From: Lamellibrachia columna
Lineage: Eukaryota; Annelida; Polychaeta; Sabellida; Siboglinidae
DNA length: 64,000 nt
Reading direction: 5' to 3'
Assembly: GCA_963662155.1 (NCBI GenBank)
Contig: OY759269.1
Span: forward strand, 22,434,878 to 22,498,877
How positions within the stretch are numbered: the stretch's first letter is position 1; every line of letters starts with the position of its first letter. Position numbers and translations under genes: made by a program. Of this stretch, positions 23,500 through 37,407 are shown one piece after another. A model generated the notes under the pieces. That model did no database searches, was not told the DNA's origin, and saw only the letters and a program-made list of their open reading frames with translations.

Positions 23500-25680
23500 T
23501 GTAATGAAGTAATCAATGGGTACTAATTACCCTTTCGACGTGGATCCTGACATTCGCTATATTTTTGATGGATTCCACATCTATTGCAGATAGCTTTTGC
23601 CTTCTCTTAGTGAAAGATGGAATTTTAACCTCGGCACACATTAACCCAACAGATTCCTGGATATCAAATCCCCTGTCAGCAAGTACGTCCTCATGTAGCA
23701 ATTTATAAAAAAAAACACTATTGTTGGTGACATGTTTATCACTGGTTCTACCACCTCAGCCTTTGGATAAGAAAGATACACTTCCCTGTGGCGTTATGCC
23801 AATCAAATACTTGATTGTATTATGGGGCTTGTACTGTGACCAAGTTTGAGCGCGGGCCATAAGGTTGGAAGGACGTTCAATGAATATTTCAAAACAGTCG
23901 ATTATGGTAGCAACCTTAAGTCCAAAGCTTTGGCGGAACGGAAGAGGCATTGTTTGGCGGAGTTGTTGGCATTCAGGCCAATACACTAACTGCTTTAAGC
24001 GTTCATGCCCAACATGTATAGTAGAAATAAAAGTTCGTGAGACTGCATTTTGAAACCCCAAACCGATATGCAAGATCTTATACTGGTGTGGTCTATCTTA
24101 ATTTCATCAACACAAGGATTAATTTTTGAAATTTGGATAAACTTGACATCACACCTTCTGACAGATGTGGCTCTATGATACCAAACACAGCTATCAAAGT
24201 CATAAAACTTGGCAACCCGGTCATATATTGTACTTTCTTGTCGTTGCCCTCAAAAGATTATCTGGTAATTTTGGTGGGTAACAACTGTTGTCTTAGTTCC
24301 ATGTTCTAAATGTCTGCAGTTCAGAGTTGATGTTCATTTCTGATTTCTGATCACTATTACCGATATGTGATGTTCATTCACTCATTAACGAACATATGTC
24401 TTTACTGTCATCTTGTTGACTACCTTCCTATAACTCTTCTGGTGGAGTAGAAACGGACAAGTCAAGCAGTGTTACAGCTGCAGCGTGTTGAACTTTCATT
24501 TCTTTTCTTTTTGTTGATATGTTGTACCTTCAAAGAAAACAATGAGCTGTTAGATATTAAATTAATATTACATGTTTTTGTCTTAACGTTGTTTTAAAAT
24601 GTTGCTACTTTACCTATTTGAGTATCAACAAACACTTTTCAAAATGTATCTTCTCCTGATATCACATGCACGAATGCACATGCACTTTTTATGTTCTATT
24701 TTTATTTTGACCTTACATAATTATTAGTTATTTTGACAAAAGGTGGCTCCCATGTTAACGACATGTGTTCGTCTTAATGAGAGTCTCCTTGACCTCTATG
24801 TATGTGATCTATATTAATTATTTCAACTTGTACAAATGGTAAAAAAATATGTATGTTATTTTCTCAATTACAAAGTCAACTAAAACTAACATATATTCTT
24901 GGTTTATAATTGGTTACAAATAATTTCATGTAACAATACTTGAAGGAATAACAATACTGATAAGTAATACTGACATTAAAATAATGTCATAGGAAATAAC
25001 CTAAAATGAAACAAAATATATTTTTTACTTACCTATTAATATTTGTGTTACACCGTTCATCAGTTTTTGGTTGACGCTCTTCTTCGGTCATCAATACAGA
25101 TGGAGCCCAATCTGGATGTGTATTGTTGTAAGGTAAGCAGGTTTTCCTGATATAACAGAATACTACACTATAAAACTGTCATTTATGATATAGGCCTTCG
25201 TTTTAACAAATAGCATATATACTAGCTTAATTGTGAGTAAGATATATGACAGGTCGGCCGGGGCTGACAGGGCGGCTTAACCCTTAACTTAACTGTCTTA
25301 AGCCAGCTAAGATCGTAATCTTCGAATCTTATTTCTATTATGAGCGAGTAGGCTTACAGTACGTTCTGAAAGATATAAATTCATAGAAATAAATAATAAC
25401 GGACACACCTGTCAAGTATGTATGTAACGGACACACCTGTCAAGTATGTATGTAACGGACACACCTGTCAAGAAATGATCGGAGCAGACTTTCGCGTATT
25501 TCGACGGAGTTTTTTTTCCTGCTGATATTCCCTATTCAGGCCGCCATGCGTTGTGTTAACAACTCTTTCGCATGTTCTACTTGGTGACTTACGATGGCAG
25601 GAATGGCAAAACAAATATTTTTTCACCCCTGCACCATCGGACCTGTTCGTGCACCCATTCACAAAACAAGTGTGAGGCAT
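23500..25680 (-). pseudogene. THAP-domain DDE transposase (PIF/ISL2EU-type), broken
   Basis: Minus strand. 25680-25468 starts MPHTCFVNGCTNRSDGAGVK and, after a 1-base shift, ends KVCSDHFLTGVS: the C2CH THAP zinc finger. 25133-25030 reads HPDWAPSVLMTEEERQ before a gtaagt donor. 24535-24080 holds a linker and then KYNI/GLPSFMTL-like sequence and AYRFGVS. 24073-23756 gives the DDE core: [18 protein letters not shown], then [20 protein letters not shown]. 23700-23513 gives [14 protein letters not shown] and [13 protein letters not shown], with the second Asp and the last Glu. These are the catalytic blocks of DDE_4 transposases. Stops, frameshifts and gaps between blocks show it is inactive. Confidence 0.8.
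25400..25472. repeat. 28-bp tandem repeat, 2.6 copies
   Basis: Unit cggacacacctgtcaagtatgtatgtaa; lies at the 3' side of the THAP exon. The third partial copy continues straight into the coding sequence, so the repeat seeded at the exon edge and shifts or extends the exon end. Confidence 0.9.
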
Positions 25681-26309
25681 AGTTGCACTCTATAATTATC
25701 CGGTCGCGTTGTCTTGTTCGATTTGTTTGACTCACAATATGGCTGCCGCGCAAGGTATGGTGGGATGCGTGACGTAATCTGAGAACTATGTATATGCACA
25801 GATGGATGATGGGTGTTAACTGGACCAGGTGGAATGGCCAATGAAACATGGACGCATCTGCAGAACAGACAAAGAGCACCGGTGCTCTTTGTTAGACTCT
25901 GACAAGGTTAATTAATATTGCATTACCCAGGCCGAACATTTGCCAGTATCTGCGTACGGAGGAGAGAGATTAAGGACAAGATGTCAGACAAGAAGTCATC
26001 TCTATAGATCATGTTGAGTTACAGGTGTCACAGATTCCCAACTTAGCTTATCAGACAATCGAGGTGCCGTACATTTATATTGAAGTGACAATTCAAAGGA
26101 ACTTCCTACGCACCAAGGAGGCACGACTCACTAGGTATATAAAGGGCGACGTTCTTAGACATGATTATTCTTCTAATTCTGATTTTCATGCTGATGCTGA
26201 TTCTCATTCTCATGATCATCTTTACCTATGCCAGAGAAGATGTTCTCCGATGTGCCTGAAAGACTTTCGCCGTAGCCTACTGCAGTGATGTGTAAATGTT
26301 ATATTCAAT

Positions 26310-26600
26310 AAGTAACAGTAACATGCACATGACAATAACGTGCACCTGATAGTAATTAAAATACACTTGACTCAGTTGACAGCAATATACACATGATAGT
26401 AACATACACTTGACAGTAACAAACAAATGACAGTAACATACACTTAACATCGCTCGTTAAAGAGAAAAGTGTAAATTTTGGGTCAAAAGGTCATTTTTTA
26501 TGTTTGACAATATGGCATAGTTTGTTATCAATGTACCGCTTTTGGTCTACTGAACAAAGCTGGCTATAAAATATCCAGTATGTAAAACATATAATAAACA
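26310..26600 (+). repeat. Second copy of the minisatellite-bearing dispersed repeat
   Basis: Matches 15900-16150: about seven 17-bp units, then cgctcgttaaagagaaaagt and the conserved unique segment. It abuts the 3' end of the RTE-like LINE. Confidence 0.85.
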
Positions 26601-26639
26601 CAAAAACAGTTTGCACGTGTAGCCAAATAATCGTGAATG

Positions 26640-28250
26640 TGATACATGTTCTTCAGTCTTCAGTTCATTTCAGTTGTCTTCTCCAGGCTCATTCTCAGTC
26701 CGTGCTTCTTGAGAACCCCCTTCCATTCCTCCAACACTTCCTGTAATTCTTGTTTGCTCTCTGCTATTATGGCCAGATCGTCTCCATACATCATCTTCCT
26801 GAGATAAACAGTAAAGGGCTAAGGGCACTTCCTTGCCTCAAACTGATGTTAACTGGAAACTCTTCCGACAACCCAGATCCAACCACAACTCTTCCTTTTG
26901 TTCTCTCATACATTGCTTTCATCATCCTGGCTTCTGCTTCTGGCACTCCCAATAATCTAACTGTTGCCGTCACCATCTCTCTTAGGACTTTGTTGTAGGC
27001 CTTCTCCGGGCCCACAAATCCCACTGCCATTCTCCCTTGCATCTCCAACCTCATTCTCCCTTGCATCTCCAACCTCTTCTCTACCAGCTGTCTAAATTCA
27101 AACACCACATCAGTCGTCCCTCTGTCCTTTCTGAATCCCTGTTGTTCTTCACCCAATTCTTGCTCTACTTTCTTTCGGATCCTCCCATCCAGCATCCTCT
27201 CTAGCAGCTTCATGATGTGACTTAGAAGTGTGATGCCTCGGTATTTCCTTGGGTCTTGCATATCCTCTTCAATATTGGGACAATTAGCCTTCTCTGGCTC
27301 TCCTCTGGTTCTTTACCTTGCCTCATACATGTATTCAGCAACCTCTTTGTCCAGCTGATTCCACTCTCTTCCGCTGCCATTATCATCTCCATCGATACCA
27401 AGTGCTCTTCCCTTCTTCATCCCTTTCATCCCGGTGGTTTGCATCTCTATATCCGTAATATCAGTTAACTCCACTATCCCCTCTACATAAGATGGTAATT
27501 CCAGATTGTTGTGTTTTCCTTCCTGATTCAGTAGCTCCTTGGAGTAGCTTTCCCTGACCTTCAGCACTGCCTCTTGTTCTGTCACTAACTTCCCATTTCT
27601 ATCAATGATCACCGTCCCACCCTTCACGTCCTTACCATTCTCATTCCTGTATCGGGCCATTTTGTATATCATCTTCTTTCCACCATCCTCGTCTAGCTTG
27701 CTATATACGTCTCCTTCCATATCTCTCATCTCATTGTCAACAGCTCTCTTTGCCGCTCTCTTCTTCTGTCCGTATGTGCGTATCATCCTTGCATCCGATT
27801 GATTTCCTCTCTCCTTGGTCTTCTCTATTTCTTTCCAGGCTTCTTTCTTTTCGCATACTGCCTCTGAAACCTCGCTTGTCCACCATCCTTCGTTACTACT
27901 CCTTGACACTCCGTCTTACTGATCTCTTCGAATACAATTATGCCCACTCCGTTACTACTTCCATCTCCTCCTGCTTGCAGTAGCTTGTACCCTTTCATCA
28001 TCGTCCTTGCTCTGTCACCCTTCCACTTAGTTTTCTGGATGCATAATATTTCCAATCGCTTTCTTTCCATCATTTCCACCTCGACACCTTTCCCGCTCAT
28101 CGTCCCCAAGTTCAGACTACCAAGATGGATTTCACATCTAGATCGCTGCCGGCCTGACGATCCCCTTGGTCTTCGCTGTCTTCTCGCCGCAGCCAAGGTA
28201 GACGGCGCGTCGGTTACCCCGGACGCGGTAGCCATCTCGCTCAACAATAA
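26640..28250 (-). mobile_element. RTE-like LINE with endonuclease deletion
   Basis: Minus strand. 28247 onward encodes the start of an APE-type endonuclease: LGSLNLGTMSGKGVEVEMME, LCIQKTKWKGDRARTMMKGY and SNGVGIIV. It then jumps into the linker ahead of the RT (NEGWWTSEVSEAVCEKKEAW in another frame), so the second half of the endonuclease is missing. RT blocks follow: YRGITLLSHIMKLLERMLDG, EEQQGFRKDRGTTDVVFEFR, FVGPEKAYNKVLREM, SLRQGSALSPLLF and, past a stop, MYGDDLAIIAES, where YGDD replaces the usual YADD. The RT contains a 24-bp in-frame duplication (RLEMQGRM twice). The RTE assignment rests on motif resemblance. Confidence 0.85.
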
Positions 28251-28999
28251 TATGTACCATCATTATATTTGGGACATCTTAGCCACTCAGCAGCGCTGCC
28301 CTGGCTGACCTGCTGTTGCGGTTTTATGTCAGAGTTTTCCTTCTCCTAGATCACCTGCCTACCTAGGCAAATGAGCGTGATCTACCCATTATTATTTGCC
28401 CATAGTTGGGGGTTGGAATGGTGCAGCAACGGGACGTGTCCACACGTTGGTGAGCCCTGCACACTGCGCCTTTAAGGTGCCAACCTGCTCCCTAGCACAT
28501 TCGCCTGGGCCGCAAGGTGCCCAGTATCTGCAGTGTACCACGAGGGGGTTGTGCTAGAGTCTTGTCTATGGAGAGGCTATGTACCAGAGACTTACACACT
28601 CGTCTCCCTTTTCACTACAAGGAGCTATCAGGCAACTGTAGCTGAAAGTGAGAGTATGAAGCACACACTACATACTACACACTACACTACAGCACTAGGC
28701 ACATCACACAGACCTGTGTAAACACACCACACCACTATACATAGTGTTAATAAACATTTGTAGTTTATTATTGAATAGCTAGTAAACTCTAGTCTTGTGT
28801 TAACAATAATTCCAAATTATAGCACCGTTAACTCTCTTACACAGCACATATTTGTCATAGCTATAATGTTTCTTTATCCACAGTGCTGCCAACCTACGAA
28901 GTATACACATTCTAACACCCCACAGTGGTACACCCTGTCGGATTATGTCGGACACGTGGATTTGGGCAAACATTGCAAGCACGTGGATAAATCGACTGT
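28251..28999. other. Non-coding between LINE and palindromes
   Basis: Short open frames with no recognised domain. A tandem cacactacatactacacactac stretch lies near 28662-28690. Nothing else is assigned. Confidence 0.4.
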
Positions 29000-29335
<336 letters not shown>

Positions 29336-29336
<1 letters not shown>

Positions 29337-29427
29337 TGTAGGAATCCAAAGGAACATTATAATGGCCGTCTATTGAAAATCAATTGTGGTCTCACCCCAG
29401 ACCAGTCAATTTGCTTACATGTTGAAA

Positions 29428-29489
<62 letters not shown>

Positions 29490-29581
29490 TTTCAACATGT
29501 AAGCAAATTGACTGGTCTGGGGTGAGACCACAATTGATTTTCAATAGACGGCCATTATAATGTTCCTTTGGATTCCTACAC
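29336..29581. repeat. Second 246-bp palindrome abutting the first
   Basis: 29336-29434 (gtgtaggaatccaaaggaac.. to ttgaaaatacata) is exactly inverted at about 29485-29581, again around a TA core, centre near 29458. It begins at the base where the first palindrome ends. The arm sequence is unrelated to that of the first. Confidence 0.97.
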
Positions 29582-29685
29582 AAATTTTCCAACTATTTTC
29601 TTTAACAACCTGCACGTTGAACTTGTATTAAGACACATGCTGTGTGAAATTCCTGAAGATGACATACCTCGTTTTTAAGAAAAAC

Positions 29686-29689
<4 letters not shown>

Positions 29690-29721
<32 letters not shown>

Positions 29722-29814
29722 TATGTGTGTGTTTACATGCATGCAGTGTTGTGCTGTGTGTGCGCGCTCGCGCGTGCATGTGTGTTTACGTGCGTGCGTG
29801 TGTGTGTGTGTGCG

Positions 29815-29849
<35 letters not shown>

Positions 29850-29876
29850 AGGTGCGTGCGTGCGTGTGTGTGGAGT
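29690..29876. repeat. GTGC/GT compound microsatellite
   Basis: (GTGC)n at 29690-29720, then mixed gcgtgt and gtgtgc words, then (GT)n to about 29850 and a short (GTGC)n. It is the reverse complement of the ACGC-AC class seen at 9299, 32886 and 56953, but more interrupted. Confidence 0.95.
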
Positions 29877-30229
29877 TGTTTATATATAGCTGAATGTGTA
29901 TTGTTATTAACATTGATGTCGATAAAAACCAATGGTATTACGAGGACGTATTTTTCTACCCGTCTTTTAAGAGAGGTGCAAGACAGCAAATTAAAGTAAA
30001 ATGCAAATAAAACAGAGTTTCTTAGTATTGCGTGTTAAACTTTATTGTTTTACCTACACACTTATTCTGAGCCATAATATTTTACACCGGCTGTCTCAGC
30101 ACGGGATTTAGGAGTCACCTTTATTAATAATGAACATCTTAGACAGCATATTTCAAAAACTTGTCGTTGCTGCTTTTATTATATTCGGGACCTTCGTTGT
30201 ATTCGCCGGTATAACTATTTTGCCGTTAC

Positions 30230-30726
30230 CAAAACTATTGCAACTGCTCTTGTTAGCAGTAGACTTGATTATTGTAATTCCCATTAGCATAGTATTGTTC
30301 TCAAGGCCATCTTGAAACTTCAACGTGTGTTGGCAAGGGTAGTTACCCGGTCTCCTCATTTCTCTCATTCAACTTCTAAAATCATTGCATTGGCTCCCTG
30401 TCGGACATCGCAGTATTTTTAAGATCTATACAGTTACCTATCAAGCACTTTCATCCAAGCAACCAGCATATTTACATTTACTGCTAACTCCAGCAAGACA
30501 ACCCAGACAGCTTCGATCATCTAATTCTAAACTACTTTTTTCCCAGTGTTAAGACAAATGTTGGAACATGAGCTTTTTCAGTTGCTGTAGGAAATATAGC
30601 AAAATTTCACCGTAATCTGAAAACCCACCTGTTTAAACTTGCTTATCCGCAACTATGAACTGCTTAACCCCTTTTGTTTTGGTGCGCTGCCGAGTTTGGT
30701 TCTCCCGAGGATTTTAACGCAATAGA
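30230..30726 (+). mobile_element. CR1/L2-like LINE 3' fragment
   Basis: Translates in broken frames to VSSRLDYCNSH-like sequence, KLQRVLARVVTRSPHFSHST and later frames matching the region where relatives read SLHWLPV..R..FK and the C-terminal LWNSLP segment. Ends at a (TAA)n tract at 30728-30757. Several stops; dead. Confidence 0.7.
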
Positions 30727-30757
30727 AGTAATAATAATAATAATAATAATAATAATA

Positions 30758-32330
30758 CCGGTTCTTCATATAGCGCTTTTTAGGTAAATGATTACCAATC
30801 AAAGCGCTTCACATAATAAAAATTGCGTGTGGACTAAATGCTCAAAATATTCAGTAAATGAAATTAATTTAAATTAAGCTAAAAGACAACATTTCTCGAG
30901 TGTTAAAATATAAATTATAAAAAAACGAAAATGAACACCAATGTGGTGAAATAGAAATTAATGTCGCTTATATTGTAGAATTGTAGACTAAAAGCTAACA
31001 ATTTTTAATAAATTAAATAGATTAAGCAAAAATATAAGATATTTAGAGTGTTAAAATACAGTTTCAAACAATGAAATTAATAATCAATACTGTAAAATAG
31101 AAAGTAATGTCACTTATATGCGATAAGTGTTCGTATCAAGGCAGGTAGTGTAGGCGAAATAGGTGTGTCTTAAGTTTTGTTTTCCAAAAAAACATTAATG
31201 TTCCTGCAGATCACACACATTTCGGCAGGTTATTCCACAATCGTGGGCCTGTCACTGCAAAATTGCTTTGTCCGATCGTTTTCTTTGACATTGCCACTTT
31301 GAGGAGTGTGGTGTCACATGCTGATCGTAAAGCGCGTGTGGGCACGTAGCACACTACCACACAGTTGAGGTAGTCTGGGGCAAGGTCATGCATGATCTTG
31401 AATATGTAAGTGCATATCTTGAAGAAGACTCGCATCCTGATCGGCAGCCAATGCAGTGATTGCAGAATTTGTGTGATATGTTCTCGTCGTCTGATGCGGT
31501 TGATATGTCGTGCGGCCGAGTTCTGCACTCGTTGAAGGCGGTTGAATTGTCCATAGTTCAATCCACCGAATAGTCCGTTGCGGAAATTAAGGCGGCTCAA
31601 AACAAAACTGCGCACCGCAGCTTGGCACGCGCCTCGCGTCAGCAGATGACGAACTCTGCCGATCACGCGCAGATGGTAGTAGCCCAAAGAACAGTAACTG
31701 GAGACGAGGCGGTCTAACTGCATGTGTGGGTCGAAGTAGCAGCTCAGATTCCTGGCTGAATCTGCTGATTGTAAAGTAAGTTCAGGTAGTTCCAAGCTGG
31801 GGCTGCCGTAGACATGTAGATTATGTGGTGACTGCAGCAATATAAACTCGGTTTTGTCGTTGTTGAGTTAAAGTTGATGTATCGGCATCCAGGCTCTAAT
31901 CTCGCCGAAGCACTGGATCAGTAGCTGTTTAACGTTTTCCAGTTCATCAGACACCGCAGGATTATAGATGGCATATAGCTGGATGTCATCAGCGAAACGA
32001 TGGTAAAGCACTTGATGTTTCTTGCAGATATCAGCAATGGGTGTCGTGTATACGTTGAACATCACTGGTCCAGGTACTGAACCCTGGTGGATGGGAAGTG
32101 CGTTCGAAGAAGACGAACCAATCATAACACGCTGAGATCTGCCAGTCAAGTATGATCTAAACCAGTCAAGTGCCCTACTGCCAACGTTGAATCGTGATAT
32201 CAGAGTGATCAACAATTGTTCAATGTTAGTCGTGTGGAATGCTGCACTCGTGTCTAAAAGAACCAGCATGACACTGCGTCCAGAGTCAAAGTTGCGCACG
32301 ATGTCGTGCTTAACTTTCATCAGAGCTGTT
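30758..32330 (-). mobile_element. CR1/L2-like LINE, RT and 3' end
   Basis: Minus strand. 32320-31868 encodes RT blocks: VMLVLLDTSAAFHTTNIEQL, WFRSYLTGRSQRVMIG, QGSVPGPVMFNVYTTPIADI and HRFADDIQLYAIYN (catalytic FADD). 31840-31211 continues with LNYGQFNRLQRVQNSAARHI, SLHWLPIRMRVFFKICTYIF and GPRLWNNLP. A TAA after the RT (about 31867) splits the two. The first Asp block is changed from the usual LDLSAAFDT to LDTSAAFHT. The 3' UTR runs to 30758, with agcgctt/gcgctat words and an (ATT)n tail shared with the facing LINE. The 5' end is truncated near 32330. Confidence 0.85.
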
Positions 32331-32851
32331 TCTGTGGAATGATGTTGTGTATAAAATGTTATATATTATTATTATTATTATATATTAAAGAGCGATATTT
32401 TTAGTGGAAACATTGTTTTTGCTATGTGTGGTGTGATGGCTAATAGTGTTTGTCCAAATTTCACGTTGTCGCAATAACTGGGCGGCGAAATTCATGAACG
32501 GAAGTGACCTAAGTAGTTAGTCAAACCATCTCGTTCCTCAAAAGAGGCCCCATATTTTGAGGTAACTAAAATAGACATTTGAGAAAACCCGAGCGATGCT
32601 CCCTGTGTGAGTGTATAGGGAAACACCTGTATTATCACTATCGCCCCCTGGCGACTGCAGCACTGCAGCAGCAGCGCAACCTGCCGGACAACGAAGTGAG
32701 GAACAAAGGGGTCATCTAGCAGGGGTCAAAGGTTGTCTAAGGATTCATCTAGCGGCATGTATCAAAGGGTCTGCGGTATTATCACCTAGGGACTATTCGA
32801 AAAAAGATGGTCAGCTAGCACTAAGAAAGAAGACGTATGCAAGTATAGTCT
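32331..32851. other. Non-coding with a dispersed repeat piece
   Basis: 32380-32520 contains agcgatattttnagtggaaa and ttgtcgcaataactgg followed by aattcatgaacggaagtgacc. Related pieces occur at 6725-6755, 37805-37905 and, inverted, 43495-43620. The 32611-32856 frame has no known domain. Confidence 0.6.
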
Positions 32852-33076
<225 letters not shown>

Positions 33077-33085
33077 GAATAATAA

Positions 33086-33505
<420 letters not shown>

Positions 33506-33679
33506 TACATGTTGAAATTAGTAGCAGCAAAAACAACGTAGGCCCTATATATCACATTCTTTTATTATTATAAGCAGAACGGCAAATTGTGTATATTAAA
33601 ACACATGTTGAAATCAGTAGCAGCATAATCAACGTCGAATTTTACATAGACGTCATTACGCAAATAAATACATATTGAA

Positions 33680-35060
<1,381 letters not shown>

Positions 35061-35066
35061 TATAAA
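35061..35066 (+). promoter_or_regulatory. TATA box upstream of candidate gene
   Basis: TATAAA in a gtgtgtataaacccc context, 70 bp ahead of an ATG at 35136 in a good context (cagccATGGc). The spacing fits a TATA promoter with a short 5' UTR. Function is inferred from spacing only. Confidence 0.35.
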
Positions 35067-35135
35067 CCCCGTAGATGACTTGGATCGACATATCGCTGTT
35101 GTTCACTGTTATTCACTCTGGTCACTCACACAGCC

Positions 35136-35656
35136 ATGGCACAACGTATGCGGGAAGTGATGCGGAATGATGAGATGGATCTTGGAAAGCTGGAGAATGA
35201 GGGTATGTTTGTCAGTTACAAAGTGACATGGTTGGAAGCGGTAAACCCGTAAACTGTGTGCAGGAAGAGTCCGATGTAAACGGAGATCCGACCAGTGAAG
35301 TCGTGGTGACCTTGACCAAAGACGGCATCGATATTCCCCCGTCCCTACCAGACGACCGGCCATTATGTTCCAACACATCGAACGTACGCCGATGGCTAGA
35401 CAATACTAGTGATGATGATGCTGATAATGATGTAGTGTTTACGGAATCGGCAGAAGAGTGTTCGCCTGCCTCTACCATCCAACTATCGGCCAGTGACAGC
35501 GAGATGCAGGGCATGAAGGACTCCATTGATAGAAATGAAGACAGGACGTCGACGATGATTGCCGAAAATGAATTCGATGAAGCGACAGACTTGAACTGTG
35601 TATACTATATATGTGCCGAAATCATTCGTATTGCGGGACTGTCGGAAGATAAATAG
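35136..35656 (+). CDS. Candidate acidic protein, frames do not join
   Basis: From the ATG at 35136 the frame reads MAQRMREVMRNDEMDLGKLE and stops after 38 residues. From 35228 a second frame stays open for 142 codons, rich in Asp, Glu and Ser (NTSDDDADNDVVFTESAEEC), and ends CAEIIRIAGLSEDK. A 61-bp intron (gtatgt at 35203 to gcag at 35263) looks attractive but would enter the second frame out of phase. The options are an indel-broken gene, an unseen splice, or two unrelated ORFs. No family is recognised. Confidence 0.3.
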
Positions 35657-35879
35657 CGCCATCCAACAGTATGATCGATACGGTACTACACTGGACCATT
35701 GCGACGCTGTCCAATAGGTGTGCAACATTCTACTAGGTGAAAGAGAAGGTGAAATAATCGTTACAACGACACTATGGTGGTGGTGGTAAATAACATGTGA
35801 TACGAGAGGTGTACGAAGAGGTGGAGAAGAAGAAGAAGGTTTACGTCACGGCTCAGTCACTGACCATCGGGTCGCCATC

Positions 35880-36365
35880 GTGAAACGAACGTATTCACCT
35901 TCGCCATTTGTGGCGGATGCAGAAGGTGTCCTGCGCATACGCGACACGATCAGTACGACACAATCACCAGCGTGCAACACGTGCGAAGGATCATCACCAT
36001 CACCATCACCACCACCACCATCACAACCACCACCACAACCACCACCATCACCACCACCACCACCACCACCACCACCACCACCACCACCACCACCACCACC
36101 ACCACCACCACCACCACCACCACCACCACCACCACCACCACCACCACCGTCCCATATTCCACTAATGACGACAACTCTGAATGATAAATGTGTGGAGAAT
36201 ACATCAATGATGCGCCTCAGCATGATGGCATGTCACGACAGCAGGATGTCACTTGGAGAGGCAGTGGACAGTGTAGTAAAGAAGTGCCAACAAACATTTG
36301 ATACAAGCGAATGGCGCAACAATATAATGTTGAATGTACATTTTATAAAGCTACGGTTATTGTGA
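35880..36365 (+). CDS. Low-complexity ORF built on a CCA/CAC repeat
   Basis: A 161-codon frame with a non-repeat start (MKRTYSPSPFVADAEGVLRI), about 50 Pro-rich codons over the (CAC)n tract at 35995-36150, and a non-repeat end (MSLGEAVDSVVKKCQQTFDT, then a stop). The other two plus frames read poly-His and poly-Thr over the tract. The flanks keep the frame open, which gives slight support for a coding exon, but no domain is seen. It may belong to the candidate gene at 35136. Confidence 0.25.
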   Translation: MKRTYSPSPFVADAEGVLRIRDTISTTQSPACNTCEGSSPSPSPPPPSQPPPQPPPSPPPPPPPPPPPPPPPPPPPPPPPPPPPPPPPPPSHIPLMTTTLNDKCVENTSMMRLSMMACHDSRMSLGEAVDSVVKKCQQTFDTSEWRNNIMLNVHFIKLRLL

Positions 36366-36411
36366 TGCACACACACACACACACACACACACGCACTCAC
36401 GCACACACACA

Positions 36412-37180
36412 AATATACACGGAAGACTTGTATTGTACTGTGTAGTTATATATTAATGATTACTCATGCATTATAATCTATAGTCATAGTGTTAGAAATT
36501 AATACTGTATTAATTAGTACTTTATAATATTTCAGTAATATATATTTATTAGTACTTTATATTATATCAGTAATATATTAATGAATTCTTATGCATTATA
36601 CTTTATTGTCAAAGTGTTCGGAATTAGTACTGTATAGTAATATCTTCATTAGTAATATATATTCATTAGTATTTTATAATATATCAGTGATATGTATTCA
36701 CTAATACTTTACTAGTACTTCCTGATGAAGTTTATCATTATTATATAAAAGAACTGTATGATGAAAGATACTTGTATGACTACATTTTTGCTATGAGCAC
36801 ATAGTCACCTAGAAATATATGCATAATCAATGAGGTCGTATCAACTGCCGACTTTTATTTTACATGAAAGAGATATAATATTCTCATGATCAGAGAAAGG
36901 CTTATATCATTCTGCCATGGTGGTTAACAAGCATAAGCCACTCTATATATCATGTGAGCCTCTGTCGCAGCGTTGAGTCGCTCATAAGCTCGAGGGCACT
37001 GGCGTGGAATTGGTGAACTCTCGCATGTTTTAATTTTTTATGTCGATCTTTTGATGTACGTGCAGTACTCTATCTCTTTCATCCAACACAACAGAGTCGT
37101 CTTTATGAAAAGATCCCAGTGATTGTTATTCGATATGTGAAACAATAAAAAAGTTGAAAACAATGTCACGAATTGTAGAA
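36412..37180. other. AT-rich non-coding
   Basis: Three or four diverged copies of a phrase containing ttagtactttata, atatcagtaatatat and atgcattata lie between 36450 and 36720. A (AC)n run precedes at 36366-36411. Nothing coding is recognised. Confidence 0.5.
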
Positions 37181-37407
37181 GTAGTGACACCCTTGTAGAG
37201 AGAGTAGTGACACCCTTGTAGAGAGAGTAGTGACACCCTTGTGGAGAGAGTAGTGACACCCTTGTGGAGAGAGTAGTGACACCCTTGTGGAGAGAGTAGT
37301 GACACCCTTGTGGAGAGAGTAGTGACACCCTTGTGGAGAGAGTAGTGACAGGGTAGTGACACCCTTGTGGATAGTAGTGACACCCTTGTGGATAGAGTAG
37401 TGACACC
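37181..37407. repeat. 23-bp minisatellite, about 10 units
   Basis: Unit gtagtgacacccttgtggag plus aga; one unit near 37348 is shortened to gtagtgacag and two later units read gtggatagta/gtggatagag. The minus-strand frames over it are repeat artefacts. Confidence 0.95.

Larger units (their letters stand above)
19905..25794. mobile_element. ISL2EU-like DNA transposon with YqaJ and THAP-DDE genes
   Basis: Terminal words TATACATGGTTCTCAG (19905-19920) and, inverted, TATACATAGTTCTCAG (25779-25794) match at 15 of 16 bases. Between them are two convergent genes: a YqaJ/SWIM/PHD protein (plus) and a THAP-DDE transposase (minus). From memory, ISL2EU elements (related to PIF/Harbinger) carry a DDE transposase plus a YqaJ-type nuclease, so the set fits one autonomous element of about 5.9 kb. 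Both genes are broken, so this copy is dead. The exact element ends and any 2-bp target duplication are not certain. Confidence 0.7.

Noticed and set aside
25589..25879. Minus-strand frame overlapping the THAP exon
   Set aside because: It is an alternative frame; the THAP finger reads in the frame starting at 25680.
30130..30315. A hydrophobic 61-codon plus frame as a small membrane protein
   Set aside because: Its second half overlaps LINE sequence in another frame, and no conserved motif or good start context is seen.
35950..36223. Poly-Gly and poly-Val minus-strand frames
   Set aside because: Shadows of the CAC trinucleotide tract.
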